A DNA stretch of 64,000 bases from assembly GCA_018350325.1 (NCBI GenBank), contig JAEVLN010000029.1, positions 672,964 through 736,963 of the forward strand, written 5' to 3'. The translations under genes and the position numbers were made by a program. Source of the DNA: Globodera rostochiensis. Its lineage: Eukaryota > Nematoda > Chromadorea > Rhabditida > Heteroderidae. Below the pieces are notes generated by a model. The model searched no databases, was not told where the DNA came from, and worked only from the letters and a program-made list of their open reading frames with translations. This document shows positions 22,091 through 34,925 of this stretch, piece after piece; positions within the stretch are counted from its first letter, which is position 1; each line of letters begins with the position of its first letter.

Positions 22091-22471
22091 TTATAATTTT
22101 TGATTATATTTATGCAATAAATATTTAAATTGTTTGTTTTTATTTTTTAACATTTAATAATGTCGTCTTAAATCTTAGTTTACTAAATTTCTATCTCAGT
22201 GTTGTTGGCTCAGTTTGTATTATTTATTTAACAATTATCTTTCAGAATTTTAAATAATTAAAATTTGTATTTAAAGGTGTTTATCTAAATAAATTTTTTA
22301 GAAAGGAGTAATTGTGAGGTAACTTTGTCGTCAAATTTCTTGATTTGGTCTCACCTAATAGCCTTCATTATTGAATTTATTTAGTCAATGTTTTTTATTT
22401 AATTTATTAACTGCAATTTAATAGAGTTTTGTTTTGTTTTAATTATCTAATTTTTCATTTTTCATTTTCAG

Positions 22472-22506
22472 TTTCTTAATTATCTCTTTTCCACCTCGAC
22501 TTGGGG
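22472..22506 (+). CDS. 35-bp exon candidate
   Basis: Strong acceptor TTTTTCATTTTCAG and donor GTATTTT; reads FLNYLFSTSTWG. Confidence 0.36.
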
Positions 22507-22621
22507 GTATTTTAATATCGTTGACATTGACTCTTTAATTAATTTATCGTCATTTTTTATGAAATCAATTATTTAATTCCAATTATCGGTAAATTTCATT
22601 TTGTTTAGGAATTTTTTAAAT

Positions 22622-22702
22622 ATGGGCTTTGGCCTTTTTTTAATCGGATTAATTCCTGTTCTGCCCCCATTTAATAAATTTTCAATACAAATATACTTAT
22701 AG
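22622..22702 (+). CDS. Hydrophobic ATG frame
   Basis: MGFGLFLIGLIPVLPPFNKF, then SIQIYL to TAG. One membrane segment. It lies in a run of hydrophobic plus-strand frames (21881-23149). Confidence 0.32.
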   Translation: MGFGLFLIGLIPVLPPFNKFSIQIYL

Positions 22703-22753
22703 GTGTAAATTTTTATTGGTGTTACTTTAATAAAGATTTTAGAATTTTAAATT

Positions 22754-23014
22754 TTGTTTTTTTTAATTTTAACAAGGACAAATTTTAGTAAAAATTATCT
22801 TATTCTTCACAAACTCTCGAGTCAAGGTACTTTTCATAAATTGTTTATACCGATGTTCGATATTACAATTTTAACAATTTTCCATTTGAGTTTTTATTTT
22901 GACTTTATTGCACCTCTAAGATCTTGTGAGTCAATTATTTCTAAACAATTTATTTGCAAGTTTTTTTTCATTTTTATCATATTTTTATTATATTTTTGGT
23001 TTTATATTTATTGA
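22754..23014 (+). CDS. Membrane-type frame, 86 codons
   Basis: The middle reads FDFIAPLRSCESIISKQFIC between hydrophobic stretches. Both ends are very T-rich and may be intronic. Not recognised. Confidence 0.32.
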   Translation: MFFLILTRTNFSKNYLILHKLSSQGTFHKLFIPMFDITILTIFHLSFYFDFIAPLRSCESIISKQFICKFFFIFIIFLLYFWFYIY

Positions 23015-23080
23015 TATTTGTTTGTACTCATTATTTTAGAAATTTTTTGTAATTTAATGATGAAGTGCCATGTACTCTAG

Positions 23081-23149
23081 GCGCTTAGTAATGATGAAGC
23101 GCCACCCAATTTACTCTTTTACCTGTTGGCAGATGTACACGTTTTTTAA
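23081..23149 (+). CDS. Terminal exon-like frame
   Basis: After ATGTACTCTAG, reads ALSNDEAPPNLLFYLLADVH, then VF to TAA. Balanced composition in a T-rich region; likely the end of a reading frame. Confidence 0.42.
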   Translation, partial: ALSNDEAPPNLLFYLLADVHVF

Positions 23150-23542
23150 GGGGTTATTATCACTTTAGTTTGGTTATCCCATATGATGATTTATATAACC
23201 AAAAAAGTGCGTAAATCCCTTCTTGATTCCAACTCAAAAGAAACTCAATTGCTGTTGCGTTTATTATTATTTTAATAAATTAAGACATTTTTTTTCTTTG
23301 TTTCTTAGTATTTTTATTGTTTATATTAAATATTCGCACATTAATTGTTATATTTTTTCAATGTAATATTTGGAATATTGTATAAATATTAGTTTTTTGC
23401 TAAAAAAATAAATGAAATATTTAAAATGATCCATTCGCACAGAATTAATATAGCTAATTTTATCAGAAAAATAAATCTAAAAAAAGCAAAAACGCTTGAA
23501 TAAAAAACAAGCTGTTTTTGAATCTTAAGCTTTTAAAAATAA

Positions 23543-23746
23543 AATTATTTTTACATAAAGTTTAGGAATAAACCAAGGAGACGAAATAATAAAACTTTAA
23601 ACGGAAAAGCGAAATTAAACAGCACCCAGAATTATGTTGCCAGAAATAAATTAATATTTATTATTTTTGCAATAAACGGAGAGACGAGTTCAAAAGGCAC
23701 GGAATACCGATGCTTCGGAAAAGGCATAAAAATGGCATTTTATTAA
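23543..23746 (+). CDS. Protein-like frame, 67 codons
   Basis: Open between stops; segments NGKAKLNSTQNYVARNK and AINGETSSKGTEYRCFGKGI. The minus strand has a shorter ATG frame. Not recognised. Confidence 0.42.
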   Translation, partial: NYFYIKFRNKPRRRNNKTLNGKAKLNSTQNYVARNKLIFIIFAINGETSSKGTEYRCFGKGIKMAFY

Positions 23747-24196
23747 TGTGCTTGTTGATAAAAATATAAAAAAATTAACGAAAATAAAAAATTGATAACG
23801 AAAAATTGACAAATTAATCTGCAAAATAAAAAAGCTAAAGCATAAACAAAATAATATAAAATAAATTTTATTATTTTATGCATTATTTATTTTTTTGTGC
23901 GTACGGCTTAGATTCCAGTTTTTAATGATGATTTTGAGATGGGATTTAGCAATTATCAATGTATTAATAATATGTTCTGACTATTTCTAGTGAAATTTCT
24001 TGGCCGAAAAAAATTAAAAATTTAATATTAAAAAAAGAGTATTTGGCAGATTTTTAATAATAATTTTTTATCTTAAAAATAGCTAACAATAAAAGCTAGG
24101 AAAACATGCCAATAGTTTAAGTTTCATGCGCATTGAGCCTCAACGGATTCCCTGAGCCGTCCATGATTGATTGAGGCCGTTAAATGCATCCACTGA

Positions 24197-24394
24197 CCTC
24201 GTACATCGTTCATTGATGATAAGACAATAATCACGGTTGAGGCTGTTGCCGATGGCCCATTTAATTTTAGTTTTTTGGGCTTAATTGATTTTGTGAGAAT
24301 TGTATGGATTCAATTTCTTTCAATACGTAATATTTGTATTTGTGAACTAAAATATGTCAAAAAAGTTGATCTCCGGGTCATAATCGGTGGTTAA
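24197..24394 (+). CDS. Protein-like frame, 65 codons
   Basis: Begins PRTSFIDDKTIITVEAVADG, then PFNF, followed by a more hydrophobic half. The minus strand over 24124-24317 is also open (ending GRLRESVEAQCA), so the strand is uncertain. Confidence 0.34.
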   Translation, partial: PRTSFIDDKTIITVEAVADGPFNFSFLGLIDFVRIVWIQFLSIRNICICELKYVKKVDLRVIIGG

Positions 24395-25288
24395 AAAGGG
24401 TATTGGCAGCATTTAAATCAGATTCTCCCATAACATCGCAATAGATTTTGAATATCTTTAATTTTATTATCGTTTCGATTATTCTATGATTTGCTTGCAA
24501 CTAATTTAGTGAATTTTAAATTTTGTGATATTATTTTTATTTGATTTCAAAATTTTTTTCAACTTTCATAATATGTTTAAGCATTACAAATTATTTAATT
24601 ATTATTTTAGTGCTTTTAAGTGTGTTATCAGTTTAATTACTGTTTGATTATTAAAGATTTGCATTAACTGATTTTGAGTTGTAGAATTAGTCATATAATA
24701 ATTAAATAAATTAAAATCAAAATTATTAGTAAAAAATTCCGCATTTGTTCATTTTTTATATACACGAAAATCGCACATTTATTTAAAAAGATATTAAAGC
24801 TATAAAAAGTTGGAACTTCTAATAATTTTAAAATTATAATTAACTTTTTTCAATAACAAATAACTTATTAATTCCAGATCTAAAATGAACATCTACAAAT
24901 ATAAATTAATAAGAAATTAGAAACAAATTTATAATGGATAATTCACATTTTTCAAGCTATTTAAGGTATAGAACATTATTTTGTTTAAAAATCCATATTT
25001 AACACATTTTATATTTTTACAGCTTTAACACTTATACTTAATCTTTTTTAACAAATTCCCAGAATAATTAAGAATATTAATTCTAAAAATAGCGAAATCA
25101 AATCAAAATATATTTTAACATAAATAATTTAAAATAATTGTAACCAAATAAAAAATCTTGAAATGTTTAGCTAAAATCTATAAATTGAAACTTCTATCGA
25201 ATGAGATATAATATGAATAACCCCATTGCAAAATTAACAAAATTTTCTCACTAAGCGAGAAAAAGATAATTTAGTTTAATCCCGGACG

Positions 25289-25384
25289 ATGAAGAATACG
25301 ACTAACTACTACAGCTCCCTCGAGGACGTCAATCGTCATGGAAGCGTGACCAATCACAAATATCTAATAATCAAAGAGCGATGA
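25289..25384 (+). CDS. 31-residue ATG frame
   Basis: MKNTTNYYSSLEDVNRHGSV, then TNHKYLIIKER to TGA. The reverse strand is open too (GHASMTIDVLEGAVVVSRIL after acceptor GATTATTAG). The GC island is real; the strand is uncertain. Confidence 0.32.
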   Translation: MKNTTNYYSSLEDVNRHGSVTNHKYLIIKER

Positions 25385-25399
25385 AAAGAGTATCTCTAT

Positions 25400-27060
25400 A
25401 AAACGGTTATTTTTGGAAAATAAAATCTTTTAAAAATAGTCAATTTTTCTACTTATAAATTAGTATAATGCTAAATCTGACGAAACACAAAGAGCAATTC
25501 TTATTCTGCAACTGTTGCACATTTTAGCCATAACTAACAAAAAATGTAGATAAAATTTTTTGCTATCATTTGTTTTTTTAAGTTACACTAATCAGTTAAC
25601 AGTAATAAAATACAAAACAAATGATTTAAAATAAAATAAAAATATAGGTCAAATATTATATTAATTTTTTAAAGTGATTTTGTCCAGTAAAAAAATATTA
25701 CATAATTAATTTAAACGATAAGTTAAAAAAAATTTAATAAAAAATTTTAATTCGTTTGTAATTATAAAACATAACAAAATAAAAAATAATTATCAAAAAT
25801 AGTTTTATGTTTGTTATTATATAAAATTTTCAAAATTTAAGATTTAGAATTAAAAATATTTTTAAACGCATAAATTTCAAATGTGCCAACTATTTCGATG
25901 CTATTTCGTAAAATTTCCAAAAAATATATTTACTTAAAAGTAAAAAGATGCTACCTTTTGTAGTAATACCTTTTTATCAAAAATATTAAATTCTAATAAA
26001 AACAAATGCGAGTAAGAATAGATCACATTCATTTTAGACAAATAAAAAACACAAAAAATATAAATAACTAGAAGTATAAGTAATAAAAATAGACCCTGCG
26101 CATGTTTAAAAAAAATAACATTTTTCTATTTGAAACAAAACATATAAAAACAATTAATATATAATTAATAAACTGATTAAAGCATAGCATTAAAAATTAT
26201 TTATACAAAATTATCAAATATATATATATATAGTAATCAAATTTGATTTGCCTTAAAAAAATATGCATTTCAGTAATATGTTCTACCATTTATGTGTGAG
26301 AGCATAATAAAAATACCCCAATTAATGCTGTAAAACAGGGTTCATCGGGTTAAGATAATTTCCAAGTACAAACAAGTTGATTTCTAAGTACATAAGGGGC
26401 CAATTTTATGAATTTCAAGTACACACAAATCCATTTTTTTAAAACAAAAACGCTTTATTCATGTTCAATAGCTTTTTTTAGGTTGGCAGAGTAGATATCA
26501 CAATTAAAGAAGAAAGAAAATAAAATAATCAATCAGTCAGCTTGGTAGTATATAGATTAACACAAAAAAAAATATAATCTTCCTGCCGTTTAGTACAATA
26601 ATTTGGTTTTATTATTTAATATATTTCTTCTAATTGAATTAAATAAAAAAATTTTAGTCTTTGCTTTTATTTCATTCAATCACCTCAGAACATATAAGCA
26701 TACAAAATATGCAAAAAAACATATAATCCGGTCTCTAATCATTATAAAGCATTATATTATTAATGTCATGCATCAAGTTTTTTAAATTAAAACAATTACT
26801 TTAGTTGAGTTGAAGTTAAATTTACGTATATTATCATTTTAATAATTTTTTTTTAATAATCTTTATATTTGAATACTATGACCATCAGACAAAATTTAAG
26901 TATTTAAGTAAACCTAAATCGTTTTGACGTTTATTTTTCATTTAAATTGAAGCATTAAAATGGTAGTCAATAAAATTGTATTTTTTATTGATATAAATAT
27001 GGGGTTTCCTTAAAAACTTGCAACAAGCTTCTGATCAATTAATAAATTAATTTTGGTCTA
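25400..27060. other. AT-rich background
   Basis: Mostly A-rich sequence of low complexity, with an (AT)n run near 26218-26231. A 60-codon frame at 26603 is compositionally weak. Nothing supported. Confidence 0.4.
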
Positions 27061-27064
27061 ATAG

Positions 27065-27199
27065 TCCCATTCCTTTAGTATCTTTCAAATGCGATCCAGG
27101 CTTTGGAATTCCGCATTGTTCTCTAGCGGCAGCCAAATTATTTTTATAACGAATAAAAATGTAAAATATTTTATATTTATTTGGAAGGATTTTTATTAA
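27065..27199 (+). CDS. Protein-like frame, 44 codons
   Basis: Includes FQMRSRLWNSALFSSGSQII. The minus strand reads LAAAREQCGIPKPGSHLKDT over the same island, so the strand is uncertain. Confidence 0.3.
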   Translation, partial: SHSFSIFQMRSRLWNSALFSSGSQIIFITNKNVKYFIFIWKDFY

Positions 27200-28355
27200 G
27201 ATCGGTGTTTTCTATATATTTCAAATACTCAACACATAGGGACACGATTCCATTTAAACTACTTATCAATTTATGATGCTTTTGCCCTATCTTTTTGTTA
27301 TAACGTTAACAGATTTTACAAGGCCTTTGTTTGCAGCCTTTGACAGAGAATAACAAAAGCAATGAGTAAAAGCGCTAATTTTTCAAATAAATCAAAAATA
27401 AAAGTTTGAAATTCCTGTAAAAAATGAAATAAACCCCATTTATGTCATTGCTCTTCAATAACAAACTTAATCATTAATTAATTCAGAACGCAAAAACAGC
27501 TGTAACAGTCGTTTTATGTGACATATTATAATATTATATTAATCTAGAATGCAGCAAACTAATTCATATGTAACAAAATGTATATTTCATTAAATTCTTT
27601 TGTTTATAAAATATTAAACCCTAAAATATGCTATCATAATTTAAAGGCAAAGCTTTAAATTTTTCCCTGACGCTGTAAACAAAAATTTTAACAAATAATA
27701 TAATTAATAATAATTGTAAACAAGTTACAAAGAAAAAATAAAAGTAAAATATTAATAAGTATTGAGACAAGCCCCGGAAAAATAAAAAAGTTAAAGTAAA
27801 CTATTTTACAAAAATAGTTAAATTAATTAATAATATATAATTTCATTTATTAAATTTCAATGCCATCATTTATTTTTCGGATCAATTTTTAAACGGTATT
27901 TATCACAAATGACATTATTAAATATTATTTCGGATTTTGGCATAAATAATAGAAATAGGTAAAATAAATAAATAAACTAATAATCACACAAATTGTTTTA
28001 AGTCGATATATTTTTTAAATACACAAATATTAATTCGCTTTTGCAAAAAAATTATTAAAAAAGTCTAAAGAAATAAAAAATAAATAAAGAAATAATTGTT
28101 CTAATTAACATCAAAAATCATCCTTCGCTTCTGTTTAATCACGCTCGCCATTTTTTCGTCATATTTAAAAAAATTAACCAGAAATCGAAACAATTGTTTG
28201 CCAATGATTTAAAACCAAAATATATATAAACAGCTTATTTTTTAAAAGCTTAAACAAACAGAGCAGCCCAAACAAAATTATAATTAAAAATTTAAAATAA
28301 AAAGTATATTAGCATAATAGCAAAAAGAATAACCCATATTCCTGGAAGCTCAAAA

Positions 28356-28523
28356 ATGTACTTACCAAAAAAAGGCGTTTGTTATTGTTTATATTCTTCA
28401 AATCAACTAAATAACAAATTTAGATGGCGCTCGTTGGATGCATTGCAAACATCAGGCTACTCTACGCCGAGCGCAATCCGTTGTTTTCAAAACGACTTTG
28501 CGTATTATTCAATTTTCATTTAA
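28356..28523 (+). CDS. 55-residue ATG frame
   Basis: MYLPKKGVCYCLYSSNQLNN, then KFRWRSLDALQTSGYSTPSA and IRCFQNDFAYYSIFI to TAA. One of the best non-repeat ATG frames. The frame is also open upstream of the ATG, so it may be an exon. Not recognised. Confidence 0.46.
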   Translation: MYLPKKGVCYCLYSSNQLNNKFRWRSLDALQTSGYSTPSAIRCFQNDFAYYSIFI

Positions 28524-28975
28524 TTTCATTTAATCTCTTTATACATGATAAAACTTCAAAATATTTTTTTAATAAACTAATGTGTTTTAATCTCTTTAAC
28601 TGATAAAACATTATATAATCAATAAACTTCATTGATAGCTAAATTACTTTATAATATATTTAAATATGACAATTTACTAATTTTTAATAGCAATAAAATC
28701 AGTAAAAGCATAAAACTAAGTAAATATTAAGCAAAACATTAAAAAAAAAACAACAGCCAAAAATTTTGTAATTACTCGAAAGACGTTTTTGCCAATTTTA
28801 TATTAACCAAAATTAAAATAAATAACAAAATTTATTAAATGAAAATAAAGGTTGAAATGCAAATAAAAATATGTCAATATTTAAAACATAAAATTATCAA
28901 GTGATTTTTCCGAACAAAATTAACTAAAAATGTTTCTGTAGACATATAAAAAAGGTTACAAAGCTTTAATTATAA

Positions 28976-29086
28976 AATGAGCGCATAACAAATTTATTTA
29001 AATACATAGGCCGCAACCCGAAAAAATTTTATAAAGTTGGTGCAAATCTTCGGGTTCGCAGCCATGTTGAATTTAGGATTGAATGA
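28976..29086 (+). CDS. Protein-like frame, 36 codons
   Basis: Centre NPKKFYKVGANLRVRSHVEF to TGA. The minus strand offers an ATG exon (MAANPKICTNFIKFFRVAAY, then donor GTATTT), an equally good reading. Confidence 0.32.
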   Translation, partial: NERITNLFKYIGRNPKKFYKVGANLRVRSHVEFRIE

Positions 29087-29913
29087 TGCGTAGAAGACCG
29101 AATCATGCCTAATGAGCCAATCTTGTTTTTATGTGCACAGCAATAGACAAGTATGTTTAATAAATTATGAATTAATGTATCAAGAAAACGACGCGGAAAA
29201 ATATAATACTTGATGTATTTTTTAATTTAAAAAAAACATCAAAAAGATTAAATAAAAATCATAATTTTGATGTAAATACATTTCTAAAAGGCTCCTTATG
29301 GAAAATAAAACACTGGAGTATTCTAGAAGCTGGCACGCTTATTGGTTAATTTAATTTAAAATGAAAATTTTATATTTATGAAATTGGTCATAAAACTCAT
29401 ACAAAACATCTGATACAATCACAATGTTTGAGTTCTATGGAAATAATTTAAATAAACTAAACTTTAACCATCAAAAAGTTGTGCCCGCTAATAAAAATAA
29501 ATAAATTTGTGCTTATCTATAATAACTTAGCGAAATATATGACTAGATTGTAAAAACATAACTCCATTATCCAAGGAAAGCTGCATAAAACAATAAATAT
29601 CTTAAATTTCCTGGTGGAAGACAGCATGAAATCGATTGATTTTGATTTTGTTTATTGTTAAATTCGTTGTTTAGTTTTTTGCTTTTGATTTTGTTAATTT
29701 TTATATCTTTTTAAATTTTATCCAAAACAAACACAAAATGAAAAGCAGAGATGAACTAAACATTCCACGAATAGATTTCAATTGCCAATATATTATTAAA
29801 ATGCTAAATAAAATAATGTCTTTTATCATGCTTTACAATTTTTAAGAACCTCTATATTAATTAGGGAAGATATATTGTTAAATATAATTTTGAATAACAT
29901 TTAATAAGCTTAA

Positions 29914-30036
29914 TTAAGAGAAAAGGGGGCCAACAAGGCCCCCACGTGCAGCTCATGTGGAGACCAGGGTCACATTAAAAAGCCCGAATCTTGGTTGTTT
30001 TTCCTTACGATTTTTAGTTTTATAAATATTACATAA
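29914..30036 (+). CDS. Zinc-knuckle-like exon (CSSCGDQGH)
   Basis: Reads REKGANKAPTCSSCGDQGHI, then KKPESW before T-rich sequence. The spacing C-x2-C-x4-H matches a CCHC zinc knuckle, but the final Cys expected five residues after His is Glu. Such knuckles occur in RNA-binding proteins, retroelement gag and some transposases. Likely a diverged knuckle or a pseudogene fragment; a donor may lie at TCTTG|GTTG. Confidence 0.42.
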   Translation, partial: LREKGANKAPTCSSCGDQGHIKKPESWLFFLTIFSFINIT

Positions 30037-30045
30037 TTATTTTTC

Positions 30046-30168
30046 ATGATAAAACATTTTTCACAAATTCCATATTTTTATAAATTGTTTAAATGCTTAA
30101 ACACTGTTTATAGAGTACATTGCGGAAGACTCGGACAAAGAATCAACAAAAAGATAATAAAATTTTAA
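30046..30168 (+). CDS. 40-residue ATG frame
   Basis: MIKHFSQIPYFYKLFKCLNT, then VYRVHCGRLGQRINKKIIKF to TAA. Basic, with scattered aromatics. It starts 9 bp after the previous frame's stop. Confidence 0.4.
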   Translation: MIKHFSQIPYFYKLFKCLNTVYRVHCGRLGQRINKKIIKF

Positions 30169-30179
30169 ATACAGTTGTT

Positions 30180-31480
30180 ATAAATGTAAGAAGGTTTATT
30201 AAGACATTATTTATGAAATAAAGCAATAAATTAAGTTTCTATTAAATAAAACAAGAATGCTACTTTAACCTTTTGTCGATAATAAATTTCATTCGACCAA
30301 ATAAAAATAAAATAAACAATAAATTTTTAAAGCGAACTTTCTTCTTTTTCGATTAACATGAAACAATAGATTAATTTAATAATAAAATTCAGAAAAATGT
30401 ATTCTGCATTTTTAAACTTTATTTCAAACTATTTTATCACTCGCTACAGCAGTTTCACAGTAAAAAATAATCAATTTCAAATTGTTTAAAATAGTGAAAC
30501 AATTTTAATAAAATGGATTTGAAAACATCATCGACACAAGATAAACTGTAAAATATATTTGATGGAGTTCATTTTAAGTGAAGATTAAAATAGGCAAATG
30601 ATGGCATTCGCTAATCATATATTTTTAAAAGCGGTTTTAAAATATGTTCAAGACACGTGGAGCATTTTTAAAATGAAATATTTCTGAAATAATTTTCTTA
30701 CTAAAGAAGAATAATTTTCCATTTAAACTTAAATAAAACAAAAATATTTGTAACAAAATCTCATCCATTTTAAATAAAGATTTTGAATATAATCACGTTT
30801 TGATGTAATTAGCATCGAGGATATCATAAATAAATGGCTTAAAAAAGAATAAATAATCAAACCTAGAAAGGATAAATAATTTTTTGTATAAATATTTGTA
30901 AAAATAAATTCTATTTTTATATCACTAGAAAAACTTAGTGCATTTCTAGGGCAAAAATTAAATTATGAAAATGTGCCTATTAATTTCATTGTCATCCTGG
31001 AGAAAATATTAAAATTAAAAAGGCTTTATTAAAAAAATTAAATCACGTTTTATTTATAAGATGCAAGTTATAACATTTGACTTATTAAAATTAGATAAAA
31101 ATTAAAATTATTAACCAGTAATGCGTTATTTATTGATTTGCAATTCAAAAATAAAATTCATTGATTGCATAAATTGTAATGAAAATGGAAAATTTTAGCA
31201 ATAATGGCATAATTAAAGAAAACTTACCAAACTTATAGTTAGTTTTCAAGAACTTAACAATTTGTAAACCACATCTGCGAATTATTATAAATACAATATT
31301 TAATTAGAATAAATTTAAAACACAATTTAATTTGCATTATGGCCTAATTAAGATTAATGTATAACAATTATATTCAAAATTAATATAATTAATAAAATTT
31401 CAATAAAAAAAGCATGAATAAAATTACTCAAGAAAATAAAAAATTGCTAATTTTATCAAAATAAATTAATGGCGGTATGT
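30180..31480. other. AT-rich background
   Basis: A-rich and low complexity; nothing supported. Confidence 0.45.
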
Positions 31481-31484
31481 TAAG

Positions 31485-31600
31485 ACGAGGCAGCAGAATT
31501 CATCACAGAGATCGAAAAGCAGATGGCTAATGCACAACAAGGCGGCATACATAAGGAACTTAAAGGCCAAAGTGTCGATTTGGAGCGTCAAAATAAATAA
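31485..31600 (+). CDS. Charged helical exon-like frame
   Basis: After GGTATGTTAAG: EAAEFITEIEKQMANAQQGG, then IHKELKGQSVDLERQNK to TAA. Heptad-like spacing suggests a coiled coil. The reverse strand is open but hydrophobic and Cys/Leu-rich, typical of an antisense shadow. Confidence 0.5.
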
Positions 31601-32280
31601 TTATTGGGACATGCAAAAAAGGAAAAATAATGTAAAAACAATAATTGATTGAATTGTTAAATATATTTGTAAAAGAAGTGACAGCTAACATCTGCGATCA
31701 AAATATTAAATTTTGAAAAGTATCCATGCTAGGAGTAATCTCTAAAATGTGTTTAAAGTTATATAAGCAAAGTCGTTTTCAAAAAATTAATAAATGTCAA
31801 TATCCAAAATAGGCTCCATAAACGCGATTTGTTGAAGCTGTGCAAATATTTTAACCTTAAAAGATTTTGAATTGAAGTCTAAATAATTTAGCTGCAAGTC
31901 AGATGCTGCGTGAAGCAGTGAAGTAGGTTAGAGCAAGCGGCAGCTAATAAATCATTATATTCAAAAATGAAAACAACCGTTGCAGTTATAAATGCTACAA
32001 CTAAAATTTGTTCTCTATTAAAAATAAATAAAATTATGTTAAAAAAAAAGAAATATTTATATCGGAAAAAAGATAAATTTATTTAATATTCATTAATTAT
32101 ATGTATAACTAAACTTTAATTCAACTTATCAAAACCAACGCATCTTTGTTTAATAAAACTACCTTTGTAATTAAGAATAAAAAACCTTTATTATTCAGTA
32201 AGTAAAAGATGCACCTTTATATTTTTATCAAGTAATGAATAAAAATGATATAAAAAAAGGCAAATGTTTTTTTGTTATAG

Positions 32281-32345
32281 ACCAGGTTTTAATCGCCACA
32301 CTGGAGATGAACAACCCGAAGCAACTCCGTATCAGCCCGCTTTTT
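32281..32345 (+). CDS. 65-bp internal exon with both splice sites
   Basis: Acceptor TTTTTTTGTTATAG and donor GTGTAT. Reads PGFNRHTGDEQPEATPYQPA, then F. Pro-rich and soluble. Not recognised. Confidence 0.48.
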
Positions 32346-33401
32346 GTGTATGAATTTCCTTCAAGCTAACATAATGACAAAAATTAAAAAACACAAATAG
32401 CTATAAATAAGAGACTCGCGTGCTTGTCTACAAAATATTCAGTTTTATTTGCAGCATTTTTAAGAACAAAAGAAATTAAACATATTAATTTTTAACTTTT
32501 GCTATAAATAAAGCAAAGTTTATTAGCTAAAAAATTTAAGTTGCATTTTAGAACTTTAGGACCACTAAACTCACGTTTCATTAAAAAAACAATGGCTTAA
32601 ATTAGGGAAACAAAATTCAAGTAATTACAGAAATTATAGGTGTACATAATTCATTAAGATGAAATGCAAACACCTATTAAAAAAAGAAATTCAACAGCAA
32701 TTTCAAATATAAATTAATATAACCCTGTTAATGCGTTAAACAAATTGGATCCATTGCCTACTGCTATCGCCGTCGTGCAAACATGCCTCCGAGCAAAATT
32801 TAAGATGAAATAAAATGCCCTTGAAATAACCTTTAATACACCTAAAATGTAAATAATAAAAATGCCAAGATACATAATAATTTTAATAAATGTTTAGTGA
32901 ATAATATAAAAGGTAACCTATACTTAAAAATTCTTGGATGAACAAATGACGAGAAAGCGACTATTCCCGCAATCAAAAAAGAATTAGCATGAAAAAATTA
33001 CATATATACCAGCCAAATTAAAAGTCAGAGTCCCTATTTGAATATCTATAAAGTTTATAAGGCACAATTAATCCTAAACTTTTAATATTACTGATAAATT
33101 ATGAAATTAATTTTTAAAAAAACTTAAACTTATAAATTTGAGACTTTGTTAACTTTAAAAAAAATAACTATATAGAATAATTTAACTAATGTTACTTCAA
33201 TTGCTATTCATTGAACATAATGAAAATATAAGTTAATGATTCTAAATTAATCAATATAATTAAATATATTTTACAAAAATTTAAATTTAATTAAATATAT
33301 TTCTTTAAATGAAACTAAACAAAAGGAATCTGCGAAAGACTCTTAAAATACAAATTTCTTTACAATAAAGACATTTATTGTAACTTTGTAAAATATGTTA
33401 T

Positions 33402-33623
33402 TTGTTTTCATTTACGTTCTTCAACTCGCTCGCAGTTTTTGAAATTACGAAATTCGCTGACCCTTCTCGTCCTGTCAAGAATTGCGACATCACGAGGCAG
33501 AAGCTCTTAAATGGCGCGCTGAAGAGGCTGCGACTTCAAACGAATAATATTAATCAAACCGGGACAAAATTTAAAAGAAAACAAAATAAAGTTCCTTCAA
33601 ACAAGATTAAATACATATATTAA
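33402..33623 (+). CDS. Protein-like frame, 73 codons (strand uncertain)
   Basis: Core FEITKFADPSRPVKNCDITR, then QKLLNGALKRLRLQTNN, with acceptor AACTCGCTCGCAG at 33435. The reverse strand also reads well (LLPRDVAILDRTRRVSEFRN between AG at 33508 and donor GTAAAT), so the strand is not settled. Confidence 0.36.
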   Translation: MFSFTFFNSLAVFEITKFADPSRPVKNCDITRQKLLNGALKRLRLQTNNINQTGTKFKRKQNKVPSNKIKYIY

Positions 33624-33639
33624 TTTAGCTTCTAAACCA

Positions 33640-33726
33640 ATGTTTAAAGCTGGAAAACTTTTGTGGGACGGCGACAGAAAAGCAAAGAAAATTTCAAACG
33701 AGGGCTTGCTAGTAATTAAATATTAA
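33640..33726 (+). CDS. 28-residue ATG frame
   Basis: MFKAGKLLWDGDRKAKKISN, then EGLLVIKY to TAA. Basic and hydrophilic. Confidence 0.35.
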   Translation: MFKAGKLLWDGDRKAKKISNEGLLVIKY

Positions 33727-33739
33727 ATATATATTTTGT

Positions 33740-34920
33740 TCTAAAAAATCAGCATTTGTCAAAAAATTGGGACATTTTAAAATTAATGGCCAAATAAAAA
33801 ACCATTTTTTGATACTGACTATATTAAAAATTTAAAACAGGGATTATTCGAAAGTAAAAATTTAATATATAAAATCATAAAATGATCTAATTAAATTAAT
33901 ATAATTCAAATGGATATATGACAAAGAACCAACTCAAATGAAATAGTAAATGCTGCAAATAAAATATTTTCACTTTTTTCAATTTTTGGAAATTAATTTA
34001 TTAATATGACTCTGCTGATAACTTTTTGAATTCATTTAAATTATTACTATTTGCCAGTATAATTAAAAAATTCTCGCTGTTTTTGTTTAATTTAAGCTGT
34101 TGAAATATTAATCAAAAGTTTGGTTCATTCTTTTTCAATGATGATAAAAATTGTGATATCAAATTACTTATATTATAAAACATTACTTTAATATGTATTT
34201 TAAAATTTACTATCACAATTAATTGAATAGAACAAAATTTAAACTTGATACGCACGCTTTAATTAACTTGTCGACACATCTCTCAGCATGGGTCTAAACT
34301 TATGGTTTTATTTATGTTTTAATTTATTTATATATAAATAGACAATGTTATATTTTTTTGCATTTCATTTCAAGTTTATGTCAATAAATTTATTTTTTAA
34401 TCTTAACCCAATTTTTTAAAATTATTTGATTAACCAATTTTATTCTTTCTTTTTATAATGAACTCACACTTATTTTTCATTTTTTGAGCAAAATTATTTA
34501 TAGCAAATTGTTTTATTATCGGAACCCCATAAAGTTATTATTTTCATGGCCCTTACACCTGTAAAGTTTGTGATTGAATTCCTTTTTTTATTTAATTGTT
34601 TTCATTTTGTTTTTAAGCAAATGCTTAGATTCGCTTCTTTTTTAGTGCGTTGTTTCATGGATACCCGTGTACTAAAGAAACAATATTTTTATTTTAATTC
34701 TCACTTTTTTATTTGCGTAATTAATTATTATTAAAGATGCAGTAGTGTGATTGAGTCTTGCCTTGTCTGAAGTGAATTAGAACTTGATCATTTCTCGGAT
34801 TATTTTTTGACTGATAAACAAACATGATTCAAAATAATTTTGATTATAAACTTACTGATTTTAAATGGAATAAATTTTTTGGTTTAACTTTTTTGCATTT
34901 TTACAAATTAATCACGCTTT
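33740..34920. other. AT-rich background
   Basis: Switches from A-rich to T-rich near 34000. Weak frames only (for example MALTPVKFVIEF at 34546). Confidence 0.4.
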
Positions 34921-34925
34921 CTCAG

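Noticed and set aside
16900..23200. Ciliate germline-type scrambled segments as an explanation for the islands
   Set aside because: Island borders carry ordinary splice-like AG and GT signals rather than short direct repeats, and the SINE and hAT elements do not fit.
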